Below, piece after piece: positions 1-7,911 of a DNA stretch of 64,000 nucleotides (within the stretch, counting starts at the first letter, position 1; every line of letters starts with the position of its first letter). Below the pieces are notes generated by a model that saw only the letters and a program-made list of their open reading frames with translations, did not search any database and was not told the DNA's origin. The translations under genes and the position numbers were made by a program. Source of the stretch: a bacterium (GTDB lineage: Bacteria; UBA10199; JAIBAG01); contig JAIBAG010000007.1 in NCBI GenBank assembly GCA_019695305.1, positions 1 through 64,000 on the forward strand, in the 5' to 3' direction.

Positions 1-470
1 CCTACGGGTTTCAAGTAGGTGGAATGACTCCTCCTATGTTACCCACTGGCTACACAGGTAATAACTTTTATGGAGCAAGTGCAGGGCTTACTAATTATAA
101 CAGGAGCCAAACAGGTGTCAGCTTGGCTATTGTGAGTAATGAAACTGTTGAGGATATGAGAGGCGCTTCATTGACACTTGGTGCGAACATATCGGAACAG
201 GGTAATATAGGAGGGTTTGCGGTGGGCGTGATTTTTGGTAATTATACTCGAGATGGAGCGATTAATGCGCTGGCTATTGGTGCAGCAGGAAGTGTGGTTA
301 ATGATTCTGATGAGGAAACAACTTGCAGTGTAAGATTGGGAATACTTCATGAGAATGTAGGAGAAGATTCTTCTGTGCTATTTGATGTTTCCTGTCCTAT
401 GGTAACCGATCCTCTGGTATCTTACTTTCAAAGTTGGAGTGAGAATGACGGAGCATTAGAGGCTGAATAG
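1..470 (+). CDS. C-terminal part of an unrecognised glycine-rich protein (5' end outside the window)
   Basis: The reading frame is open to the left window edge (codons from position 3), so the first ATG at 24 is probably internal and about 156 residues of the C-terminus are visible. The part seen is rich in Gly, Asn, Ala and Thr with a loose alternation of G-x-x-x-G and N-Y spacing, such as GLTNYN and GVIFGNYT. This resembles surface-repeat or beta-structured secreted proteins, but I do not recognise a family. Two cysteines lie in the last 55 residues (TCSV and VSCP) and could form a disulfide. It ends with an acidic tail (GALEAE). The neighbouring VWA gene starts 54 bp downstream, and no terminator is visible between them. 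Function unknown. Confidence 0.55.
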   Translation, partial: YGFQVGGMTPPMLPTGYTGNNFYGASAGLTNYNRSQTGVSLAIVSNETVEDMRGASLTLGANISEQGNIGGFAVGVIFGNYTRDGAINALAIGAAGSVVNDSDEETTCSVRLGILHENVGEDSSVLFDVSCPMVTDPLVSYFQSWSENDGALEAE

Positions 471-524
471 ATAAACTATTTTTCTCATTGCATCCCCCAT
501 CCATAATCATTATCTATCCAGGTA

Positions 525-1712
525 ATGCTTCTCCCATTTTTCTACAGCCTCCGTGCGCTTAAAATTCCCGTTGGGCCTAATGAGTGGATGGCACTCATGG
601 ACGCTCTTACTAAAGATATCCACGATTCGTCCCTTGAGCGTTTCTATTACTTAGCGCGCGCTATTCTTGTTAAATCCGAAGATCTCTACGATAGTTACGA
701 TCAAGCTTTTCTTGCCTGTTTTAAAGGGCGGGAAGGGGAAATAGATATTAAGAAAGAGCTGATGGATTGGCTTAATAAAGTTGTGGAAGGCGAACGCCCT
801 GCCATGCCCGATGTGCCCAAGCTGGAGCTCGACGAACTCATGAAAAAATTTATGGAGCGTCTTAAAGAACAGATGGAAGAGCATCATGGAGGTAATCATT
901 GGATTGGTACCGGGGGTACATCGCCCTTTGGTCATTCCGGTTCTCACCCTAGCGGTATCCGCATTGGCGGGCCGGGAGGAGGGCGCAGTGCCGTCAAAGT
1001 GGCCGAAGAACGCCGATTTGCCAATTACCGCAGCGATCGCATCATTGATACGCGCGATTTTAAAGTGGCGCTTAAACGCCTCCGAAAATTAGATCGCACC
1101 GGACATAATCTTGAACTCGTCATGGACAAGACGATTGATAAAACCTGCAAGAATGCGGGCGATATCGAACTGGTGTTTGAACCTGAAAAGAAAAACCAAA
1201 CTGAACTCCTCCTGCTCATGGATGTGGGGGGGAGTATGGATCCTTATATCGAACTTATGGAGTCGCTTTTTTCTGCGGCTCACGCATCCACGCATTTTAA
1301 AGCTTTCCATCATTATTATTTCCATAACTGCATCTATTCCAAATTATTTACCGATATGAACCGCAACGAATCGGTGCCTATCGACGATGTGTTTAAAAAG
1401 TTTCGTAAATCATTCCGTGTGGTCATCGTTGGAGATGCCTGCATGAATCCCTACGAACTCTTTAGCCCCGGCGGAGCCATCGATTATTGGGAGCAAAATC
1501 CCACCTCGGGGATGGAATGGTTGAAGCGGATTAAAGACCATTATCCCTCGGCCGTGTGGCTTAACCCCGAGCCCGAAGACTACTGGGGGCATATAACCAT
1601 TAAAGCTATCAAGAATATTTTTAAAATGTATCCTTTAACCCTGAAGGGCCTTACCGATGCGGTGGACGATTTACGAGGGGATCAGATACGGCCGGAGGCT
1701 GTGGCGGGTTAA
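525..1712 (+). CDS. CoxE-type von Willebrand factor A domain protein
   Basis: This 395-residue protein matches the VWA/CoxE-like family, usually found with MoxR-type AAA+ ATPases and thought to help metal-cofactor insertion or complex assembly. The N-terminal half is helical (residues 1-125) and is followed by a Gly/Ser/His-rich linker (about 125-160, GGNHWIGTGG). The C-terminal half is the VWA domain. A degenerate MIDAS motif begins at D233 (DVGGS), where the usual D-x-S-x-S has Gly at the third position. A later D-A-C at about residue 306 follows the VVIVG strand. No signal peptide is seen, so it should be cytoplasmic. The usual ATPase partner is not next to it; the fragment ending at 470 does not look like one. 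The family call is firm, the biological role open. Confidence 0.8.
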   Translation: MLLPFFYSLRALKIPVGPNEWMALMDALTKDIHDSSLERFYYLARAILVKSEDLYDSYDQAFLACFKGREGEIDIKKELMDWLNKVVEGERPAMPDVPKLELDELMKKFMERLKEQMEEHHGGNHWIGTGGTSPFGHSGSHPSGIRIGGPGGGRSAVKVAEERRFANYRSDRIIDTRDFKVALKRLRKLDRTGHNLELVMDKTIDKTCKNAGDIELVFEPEKKNQTELLLLMDVGGSMDPYIELMESLFSAAHASTHFKAFHHYYFHNCIYSKLFTDMNRNESVPIDDVFKKFRKSFRVVIVGDACMNPYELFSPGGAIDYWEQNPTSGMEWLKRIKDHYPSAVWLNPEPEDYWGHITIKAIKNIFKMYPLTLKGLTDAVDDLRGDQIRPEAVAG

Positions 1713-1715
1713 CTG

Positions 1716-1819
1716 TAAGAGTAACCCACCCCTTTCCCCTCCCTTAATCTAAGGGAGGGAGATTTTCTACGCCCCTCCACCTTAGGTTAAGGGGGAGGAC
1801 GGGAGGGGGTTACTCTTCA
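1716..1819. repeat. Dispersed palindromic repeat, copy A
   Basis: This intergenic element of about 105 bp has pyrimidine-rich and purine-rich arms (ACCCCTTTCCCCTCCC on the left, GGGAGGGGGTTACTCT on the right) and two internal palindromes around CCTTAATCTAAGG and CCTTAGGTTAAGG. Read on the minus strand it matches the element at 45530-45641 closely, including the ends GAAGAGTAACCCCCTCC and GGGGTGGGTTACT, so the two are inverted copies of one family. It lies between the VWA gene and the carboxylase operon and begins just after the VWA stop codon. Confidence 0.85.
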
Positions 1820-1883
1820 CTTGACTAATCGTGTCATTCTCGTTACTTAACAACCCTTTAAACCCCTTACAGAGAGTACCAAA

Positions 1884-3428
1884 GTGAAAGATAAATTAGC
1901 GCTTTTAAAAGAAAAAGAAGAACAGGCCCTCCTTGGCGGAGGACTTGATCGTATTGAAAAACAGCATGCGGGCGGACGCAAAACCGCGCGCGAACGCATT
2001 GAGCTTTTACTCGACCCCGGCACTTTTGTGGAAATGGATCGTTTTGTTACCCACCGCTGTGCCGATTTTGGGATGGAGAAAAACAAAATTTTGGGCGATG
2101 GCGTTGTTACCGGATATGGCAAAATTGATGGCCGCCAAACTTTTGTGTTTGCTCAAGACTTTACCTCTTTTGGTGGATCTCTGGGCGAAGCTTACGCTAA
2201 AAAAATCTGCAAAATAATGGATTTGGCTGCTAAGACCGGCGCACCCGTTATTGGTCTTAATGATTCCGGCGGCGCTCGTATCCAGGAAGGTGTGATCAGC
2301 CTTGCCGGTTATGCTGATATCTTTTTACGCAATGTGATGAGCAGTGGTGTTGTTCCTCAAATTTCACTCATCATGGGCCCTTGTGCGGGTGGTGCGGTTT
2401 ACTCACCGGCGATGACCGACTTTATTCTCATGGTTAAAAACACCGGTCACATGTTTATCACTGGTCCGGACGTCATCAAAACCGTGACTCACGAAGAAGT
2501 TACTAAAGAAGAACTGGGTGGGGCTCTCTCGCACGCTTCTAAAAGTGGTGTGGCGCATTATGCCGCCGAATCTGAAGAAGATTGCATCCAATTTGCCCGC
2601 GAAATTTTGTCCTTCATGCCGTCTAACAACCGTGAAGAACCTCCTGTTAAAGCTACCAACGATCCCAGCGATCGTCAGTGCGATAAGCTTGATAGTTTTA
2701 TTCCTGATAATGCCAACAAACCTTATGACATGAAAGTGCTCATTAAGGATGTGGTGGACGAAGGGCATTTTGTTGAAATTCACGAAAAATATGCGCGCAA
2801 CATGGTGATTGGTTTTGCCCGCATGGGTGGTAAACCCGTAGGTATTGTGGCTAATCAGCCTGCGCATTTGGCCGGTTGTTTGGATATTGAAGCGTCTATT
2901 AAAGGTGCCCGTTTTGTGCGCTTTTGTGATGCATTTAATATTCCTATCGTCACTTTTGTAGACGTGCCCGGATTTTTGCCCGGTACCGATCAGGAATTCC
3001 GCGGTATTATTTTACACGGTGCTAAACTTTTGTATGCTTTTGCCGAAGCCACTGTTCCTAAAATTACCGTGATTACCCGCAAAGCCTATGGTGGTGCGTA
3101 CGACGTGATGAGCTCCAAGCACATCCGTGGTGATATCAACCTGGCTTATCCCACAGCCGAAATTGCGGTGATGGGCCCGGATGGCGCGGTTAATATTATT
3201 TTCCGTAAAGAAATTGATAAGGCCACCGATGTGGTAGCCGAAAAGGCAGCTCTTGTTGCCGATTATCGCGAAAAGTTTGCCAGCCCCTACAAGGCTGCCG
3301 AGCTGGGGTATATCGATGAAGTGATTCATCCCTCGGATACACGTAAAAAGATTATCGAGTCGCTCGAAATGTTAAAAAACAAAGTGGATACCAATCCCCG
3401 TAAAAAACACGGGAATATTCCATTGTAA
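1884..3428 (+). CDS. pccB: Acyl-CoA carboxylase carboxyltransferase subunit (propionyl-CoA carboxylase beta type)
   Basis: This 514-residue protein carries the two crotonase-like halves of the PccB/MmdA family. It transfers carboxyl from carboxybiotin to an acyl-CoA, most likely propionyl-CoA to give methylmalonyl-CoA. Visible landmarks are the N-terminal [10 protein letters not shown] helix, the first-half oxyanion region ([11 protein letters not shown] then [10 protein letters not shown]), and the second-half region (DVPGFLPG then [10 protein letters not shown]). The C-terminus KKHGNIPL is typical of propionyl-CoA carboxylase beta chains. Length is normal. The start is GTG at 1884. Biotin carboxylase (3515) and biotin carrier (5037) genes follow on the same strand, so this is a complete carboxylase operon. 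Acetyl-CoA as an additional substrate cannot be excluded from sequence. Confidence 0.93.
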   Translation: MKDKLALLKEKEEQALLGGGLDRIEKQHAGGRKTARERIELLLDPGTFVEMDRFVTHRCADFGMEKNKILGDGVVTGYGKIDGRQTFVFAQDFTSFGGSLGEAYAKKICKIMDLAAKTGAPVIGLNDSGGARIQEGVISLAGYADIFLRNVMSSGVVPQISLIMGPCAGGAVYSPAMTDFILMVKNTGHMFITGPDVIKTVTHEEVTKEELGGALSHASKSGVAHYAAESEEDCIQFAREILSFMPSNNREEPPVKATNDPSDRQCDKLDSFIPDNANKPYDMKVLIKDVVDEGHFVEIHEKYARNMVIGFARMGGKPVGIVANQPAHLAGCLDIEASIKGARFVRFCDAFNIPIVTFVDVPGFLPGTDQEFRGIILHGAKLLYAFAEATVPKITVITRKAYGGAYDVMSSKHIRGDINLAYPTAEIAVMGPDGAVNIIFRKEIDKATDVVAEKAALVADYREKFASPYKAAELGYIDEVIHPSDTRKKIIESLEMLKNKVDTNPRKKHGNIPL

Positions 3429-3430
3429 TC

Positions 3431-3504
3431 GTGCGATCGTGACTTCGTACGATCGTACGTTCGTAGTTTTTCGAACGCACGAACGCACGATCGTACGAAC
3501 GCAC
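3431..3504. repeat. Palindromic repeat of CGTACGATCG/CGAACGCACG units
   Basis: The 74 bp between pccB and the biotin carboxylase gene consist almost wholly of short alternating units (GTGCGATCGT, CGTACGATCG, CGAACGCACG). The left and right halves are imperfect inverted repeats around a TTTTT centre, so the RNA could form a long hairpin. It is compositionally unlike the flanking genes. It could attenuate transcription within the operon or be an inert genome repeat; no second copy is visible in this window. Confidence 0.75.
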
Positions 3505-3514
3505 TGCAGGTTAA

Positions 3515-5035
3515 ATGAAAACAGTCAAAATTAATAAAGTTCTAATCGCAAACAGAGGAGAAATTGCCGTGCGTATCATGCGCACATGCCGTGCCATGGG
3601 AATTAAAACTGTAGCTGTTTTTTCAGAGGCCGATCGTAATGCCTTTCATGTGCAAATGGCCGACGAAGCCTACTGCATTGGACCTGCCGCTTCGGTTGAA
3701 AGTTACCTCGTTATCGATAAGCTCATCGATGTCGCTAAAAAAACAAAAGCCGATGCTATCCATCCCGGTTATGGTTTCCTGTCTGAAAAAGCGCCTTTCT
3801 CGAAAGCCTGCCAGGATAACAATATTATCTTTTTAGGACCCGATCCCATGCCTATTGAACGCATGGGTGATAAAATTCAGGCTCGTCATGCAGCCCTTGA
3901 AGCTAAAGTGCCCATGATACCCGGTACTAAAGATGCTGTAGCCGATGTGGCCGAAGTTAAAAAACTGGCTAAGGAAATGGGGTTTCCCATTCTCCTTAAA
4001 GCGGCTGCCGGTGGTGGTGGTAAGGGGATGCGTATTGTAGAAAAAGAAGCCGATATTGAATCGGCTTTTGAACGCGCTACCTCGGAAGCTAAAAAAGCTT
4101 TTAACGATGGAACCTTGTTTGTAGAAAAATATCTCAAAACATCACGTCACATCGAAGTGCAAGTAGCTTGCGATAAGCATGGCAATGGTTTGCATTTGTA
4201 TGAACGTGAATGTTCTATTCAGCGTCGTCATCAAAAGGTTGTTGAAGAAGCACCGTTTTGTTTTATGAAACCGGAAACCCGCGCTAAAATTACCGAAGCG
4301 GCTCTGCGTTTGTGCAAAAAAGTGAATTACTCCGGTGTGGGTACACTTGAATTTTTAATGGACGAAGATCAGAATTTTTATTTCCTCGAAATGAACACCC
4401 GTTTGCAGGTGGAGCATCCTGTAACCGAAATGATCACCGGTTTAGATCTGGTTCAATTACAGATTGAAATTGGTGAAGGAAAACCTTTTAGATTAAAACA
4501 GGAAGATATCAAGGCACGCGGTGCCGCTTTAGAAGTGCGCTTGTATGCTGAAGATCCCGAAAATAATTTCTTCCCGTCTCCGGGCACCATTGAATGGATG
4601 ACCATTCCCGAAGGCCCAGGTGTGCGTCACGATACCGCTGTTTATCCTGGAGCTACCATTCCTATTTTTTATGATCCGATGATTGCCAAGCTGATTGTAT
4701 GGGGTGATACCCGCGAGCAGGCTATTCAACGCATGCAACGCGCGTTGGGTGAGTATGAAGTGGGTGGTTTTAAAAATAATATCTGGTTCTTGCGCAACAT
4801 CATCAACAACAAAGATTTTAAAGAAGGCACAACCTATACGCGCTTTTTAGATGATCGTCCGGAACTGATGACGAAGCCCGAATCGCAAATTCCTTTGGAA
4901 TTGGCGTTAGCGGTTGCGGCACTGGATAAACAGGGTCAGGCGAAGAGTGCTCAAACAACTGGTTCTGCCACGGGTAGTGACCAGTCGCCTTGGAAAAATC
5001 AGGGATTAAGAGAAACACTTTCGATGAGATTTTAA
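3515..5035 (+). CDS. Biotin carboxylase subunit of the acyl-CoA carboxylase
   Basis: This 506-residue protein performs the ATP- and bicarbonate-dependent carboxylation of biotin. The N-terminal preATP-grasp domain starts with KVLIANRGEIAVR. The ATP-grasp glycine loop KAAAGGGGKGMR lies at about residues 160-172, the catalytic region EMNTRLQVEHPVTE at about 292-305, and the biotin carboxylase C-terminal domain follows. The last 35 or so residues (Ser/Thr/Gln-rich) are not part of the catalytic fold and look like a linker. The stop codon lies one base before the ATG of the biotin carrier gene. Together the two products (506 and 172 residues) match the length of a fused PccA alpha chain, which suggests a naturally split alpha subunit. 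Cytoplasmic. Confidence 0.93.
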   Translation: MKTVKINKVLIANRGEIAVRIMRTCRAMGIKTVAVFSEADRNAFHVQMADEAYCIGPAASVESYLVIDKLIDVAKKTKADAIHPGYGFLSEKAPFSKACQDNNIIFLGPDPMPIERMGDKIQARHAALEAKVPMIPGTKDAVADVAEVKKLAKEMGFPILLKAAAGGGGKGMRIVEKEADIESAFERATSEAKKAFNDGTLFVEKYLKTSRHIEVQVACDKHGNGLHLYERECSIQRRHQKVVEEAPFCFMKPETRAKITEAALRLCKKVNYSGVGTLEFLMDEDQNFYFLEMNTRLQVEHPVTEMITGLDLVQLQIEIGEGKPFRLKQEDIKARGAALEVRLYAEDPENNFFPSPGTIEWMTIPEGPGVRHDTAVYPGATIPIFYDPMIAKLIVWGDTREQAIQRMQRALGEYEVGGFKNNIWFLRNIINNKDFKEGTTYTRFLDDRPELMTKPESQIPLELALAVAALDKQGQAKSAQTTGSATGSDQSPWKNQGLRETLSMRF

Positions 5036-5036
5036 T

Positions 5037-5555
5037 ATGGGTCAAAAATACTTTACAACAATTGACGGTAACGAGCTTGGTTTTGAAATCGATAAGAAAG
5101 ACGGCAAGCTTGTATATAAATCCGAAGGTAAAAACATCGAGCTGGATTGTGTTAAAATTGCCGATGGTCATTACTCGGTCATGTGGGAAGGTAAATCGTA
5201 CGATCTGCGCTTGTACCACACCAAAAAAGAATCCCATGTTTTCCTGCGCGGCGATGAGCGCATTGTTTCTGTAGACGATTATCAAACACACATGCGCAAA
5301 AAATCGGCCGGTGCTGGTGGTGGTAATGATGTAATCCATGGCAAAGCCGAAATGACCGCCCAAATGCCCGGTAAAGTGGTGGGTGTAAAAGTTAAAGAAG
5401 GTGATGAAGTGGCGCTGGGCCAAGGTTTAGTGGTGCTTGAAGCCATGAAAATGGAAAATGAAATTACCGCTCCTAAAGCCGGCAAGGTTACCAAAGTAGC
5501 CGTTACGGTAGGGCAATCGGTTGAAAGTGGTGCTCTTTTGGTTGTGGTTGAATAA
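5037..5555 (+). CDS. Biotin carboxyl carrier protein of the acyl-CoA carboxylase
   Basis: This 172-residue protein carries biotin between the carboxylase and carboxyltransferase. The C-terminal 80 residues form a biotinyl domain with the canonical EAMKMEN motif; the acceptor lysine is K138. The domain is flanked by the MPGKVVGVKVKEGDEV and APKAGKVTKVAVTVGQSV halves of the barrel. The N-terminal 90 or so residues are beta-rich and probably correspond to the BT domain that joins biotin carboxylase to the carrier in propionyl-CoA carboxylase alpha chains. A short Gly-rich linker (AGAGGGND) separates the two. Its start follows the biotin carboxylase stop after one base, implying translational coupling. 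Confidence 0.92.
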   Translation: MGQKYFTTIDGNELGFEIDKKDGKLVYKSEGKNIELDCVKIADGHYSVMWEGKSYDLRLYHTKKESHVFLRGDERIVSVDDYQTHMRKKSAGAGGGNDVIHGKAEMTAQMPGKVVGVKVKEGDEVALGQGLVVLEAMKMENEITAPKAGKVTKVAVTVGQSVESGALLVVVE

Positions 5556-5558
5556 TTT

Positions 5559-6059
5559 ATGTCATCCAACAAAATTCCTAATATCCAAACGCTTAAGATA
5601 ATTTCGCTCGCTCTGCATTTTAGTTTGCTCATGATTACCGGTGTTTGCTTTTTTATGGGAACACAAAATGGTTGGGTGATGGAGTTTATTATTCAGCCCG
5701 ATAAAAGTTTTTTCTTTTATGCCATGCTGATGGCGGCCTCTGTAAGTGTGCTGCTTATTGTAACCTGGCCATTTTTTACCCTTCATCCTCCCTCTACTAT
5801 GGATGAAGCCAAAGTTTATTATCAGGAACGTGAAAAAAGTCCGTTTGATAGAATGTTTTATGATTTCAAAAATCCTACCCAGGATATTTTAGCTAAAACC
5901 ATTATTCGCATGGCGGGTTGTGAGTCGGTGGCTTTATTTGGGTTTGTAGCTGCTTTTCTTAACCAGGCACCTTTATTAATGCTTCCTTTTTCTTTTGTTG
6001 CTTTAACACTTCAATTTATCTTTGGTCCTATTTACGGCTCTATGCGTTCTGGCCAATAG
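5559..6059 (+). CDS. Small integral membrane protein of unknown function
   Basis: The 166-residue product has about four hydrophobic segments: residues 12-31 (LALHFSLLMITGVCFFMG), 48-73 (FFYAMLMAASVSVLLIV), and a pair at about 122-160. Between the second and third lies a charged loop (DEAKVYYQEREKSPFDRMFYD). No recognisable family motif. It starts 3 bp after the biotin carrier stop and ends 5 bp before prfC, so it is co-transcribed with both. The spacing suggests an operon, but I cannot infer a role. No signal peptide beyond the first membrane segment. Confidence 0.7.
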   Translation: MSSNKIPNIQTLKIISLALHFSLLMITGVCFFMGTQNGWVMEFIIQPDKSFFFYAMLMAASVSVLLIVTWPFFTLHPPSTMDEAKVYYQEREKSPFDRMFYDFKNPTQDILAKTIIRMAGCESVALFGFVAAFLNQAPLLMLPFSFVALTLQFIFGPIYGSMRSGQ

Positions 6060-6064
6060 CAGTT

Positions 6065-7672
6065 ATGCTTGAACCTCATCAATTAGCCGAAATTAATCGC
6101 CGTAAAACATTTGCAATTATTTCGCACCCCGATGCAGGTAAAACAACCGTTACCGAAAAACTTTTGTTATTCGGCAATGCCATCCACATGGCCGGGGTCG
6201 TCAAAGCCAAGCGTGCCAAGCAATTCGCTCGTTCCGACTGGATGGAAATTGAAAAGCAACGCGGGATTTCGGTTTCGTCATCCGTGATGCAGTTTGAATA
6301 TGGTGGGCACGTGGTGAATTTATTGGATACCCCCGGTCACGAAGATTTTAGCGAAGATACTTACCGTGTGCTCACCGCTGTAGATTCGGCGTTGATGATT
6401 ATCGATTCGTCTAAAGGGATCGAAACACAAACTAAAAAACTATTTAAAGTCTGTCACGATCGCCATATTCCTATCATGACCTTTATGAACAAGGTGGATT
6501 TGGAAGGGCGCGATCCGTTTGAGCTGATTGATGAAGTGGAAAAAGTTTTAAGCCTGCCCACGTTTGCTGCTACCTGGCCTATTGGACAGGGGAAACGATT
6601 TAAGGGCGTGTACAATCGCTTGTCTAAACAAATTCTTTTGTTTGATCCCAATCAAAAAACTAAAAACTTTGAAACTACGCTGGTGCAAAATTTGGATGAT
6701 CCTGTCTTAAAAGAAAGAGTAGGGGATGAGCTTTTAGATAAACTTAAAGAAGATCTAAGCTTGCTCGAAGCCGGTGGGGATTTTGATACCGAGTCGTATT
6801 TGGCCGGTCATTTAAGCCCGGTATTTTTTGGTTCGGCCGTTAATAATTTTGGTATCCAAGAACTCCTCGAGGCTTTTCTTAAATTTGCTCCAGGTCCTTT
6901 AGCACGTCCGGCCGAAGAGCGCTTGGTAGAACCTACCGAAGAAAAGCTTACCGGTGTGGTTTTTAAGATTCAGGCCAACATGGACCCCAAACACCGCGAC
7001 CGTATGGCCTTTTTTCGTATTTGCTCGGGTGAATTCTATCCGGGAATTGATGTCTACCATGTGCGTTTAGACCGCGTCGTTCGCATCAACAATGCGCTTA
7101 CCTTCATGAGTCAGGAGCGCAAAAACGTGGAAAAGGCCTATGCCGGCGATATCATTGGACTTCATGACCGAGGCACCTTGATGATTGGCGATACCTTAAC
7201 CTTGGGCGAAAAACTTAAATTTACCGGTGTTCCACAGTTTTCGCCCGACATGTTTTGCCGCGTTGAACTCAAAAATCCCATTAAAATTAAACAACTTCAC
7301 AAGGGTGTGGAGCAATTGGCCGAAGAAGGTACCAGCCAGCTCTTTAAACGCAAGTTTAATTCAGACATTATTATAGGAGTGGTGGGCCGTTTGCAGTTTG
7401 AAGTTGTGAAATTCCGCCTACTTAACGAATATGGGGCCGATGCCGAATTTATTCCCTTGAGTTTTTCCTCGTCACGCTGGTACCATTCTACAAATAAAAA
7501 AGTACTAGAAGAGTTTGAAAGCTATTACCGCGACCAGATTGTTTTTGATGTGCGCGATTATCCCATGATTTTATTTAAGAATGATTGGGAAGAAAACTAC
7601 GTGCAGGAAAAATATCCGGACATGCGTTTTTTTGATAGTTTGATTACTTACGAACAGGAAGTCCGCGCCTAG
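6065..7672 (+). CDS. prfC: Peptide chain release factor 3
   Basis: RF3 is a translational GTPase that removes RF1/RF2 from the ribosome after peptide release. The 535-residue product has the full family architecture. The G1 P-loop is SHPDAGKTT at residues 20-28. The switch I region contains the RF3-typical SDWMEIEKQRGIS, and G3 is DTPGHED. G4 is NKVD. Domain II follows, with the family's C-terminal domain after it. Length is normal. It is the last gene of a tightly packed run from the acyl-CoA carboxylase, which is an unusual neighbour but gives no functional clue. Confidence 0.95.
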   Translation: MLEPHQLAEINRRKTFAIISHPDAGKTTVTEKLLLFGNAIHMAGVVKAKRAKQFARSDWMEIEKQRGISVSSSVMQFEYGGHVVNLLDTPGHEDFSEDTYRVLTAVDSALMIIDSSKGIETQTKKLFKVCHDRHIPIMTFMNKVDLEGRDPFELIDEVEKVLSLPTFAATWPIGQGKRFKGVYNRLSKQILLFDPNQKTKNFETTLVQNLDDPVLKERVGDELLDKLKEDLSLLEAGGDFDTESYLAGHLSPVFFGSAVNNFGIQELLEAFLKFAPGPLARPAEERLVEPTEEKLTGVVFKIQANMDPKHRDRMAFFRICSGEFYPGIDVYHVRLDRVVRINNALTFMSQERKNVEKAYAGDIIGLHDRGTLMIGDTLTLGEKLKFTGVPQFSPDMFCRVELKNPIKIKQLHKGVEQLAEEGTSQLFKRKFNSDIIIGVVGRLQFEVVKFRLLNEYGADAEFIPLSFSSSRWYHSTNKKVLEEFESYYRDQIVFDVRDYPMILFKNDWEENYVQEKYPDMRFFDSLITYEQEVRA

Positions 7673-7791
7673 TCTGTGAAATAACCTGCATTTACCTTCA
7701 CCCAATCCTAACGAACACTTAACATTTTTGTCATTAAAGCGTCACAATTAAAATCTACTCTCCTTTTCAGTTTTAAAGAGGAAGAGGGCAG

Positions 7792-7897
7792 GTAGTTTTA
7801 CTAACAAGTCGTCGGCAGATTTGCCGACAAAATCGACTTGTTAGTACTACAGGACCGCATGTTAGCCCAAGTGGGCTATCTATAGATGGCGATCCTG
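7792..7897 (+). ncRNA. Structured leader or small RNA upstream of the LysM protein
   Basis: Three nested or adjacent inverted repeats occupy the leader of the 7912 gene. The outer stem ACTAACAAGTCG (7800-7811) pairs perfectly with CGACTTGTTAGT (7834-7845). It is extended by GTAGT/ACTAC after a three-base bulge. Inside is a second stem, GTCGGCA/TGCCGAC (7811-7817 with 7822-7828). A further hairpin AGCCC/GGGCT (7864-7877) is enclosed by CAGGA and TCCTG. No poly-T run follows, so it is unlikely to be a simple terminator. It could be a cis-regulatory leader, a stand-alone RNA or a small mobile palindrome. Confidence 0.45.
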
Positions 7898-7911
7898 TTG
7901 TTAGGATACTG

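Noticed and set aside
2403-2867. Open frame of 154 codons on the minus strand inside pccB
   Set aside because: It is antisense to a well-conserved gene, has no recognisable motif, and its length follows from the codon bias of the real gene.
3431-3504. Possible CRISPR-like direct repeats
   Set aside because: The units are palindromic and contiguous with no unique spacers, and no cas gene is present.
4818-5423. Open frame of 201 codons on the minus strand across the biotin carboxylase and carrier genes
   Set aside because: It is a shadow of two clear genes and gives a His/Phe-rich composition typical of antisense translation.
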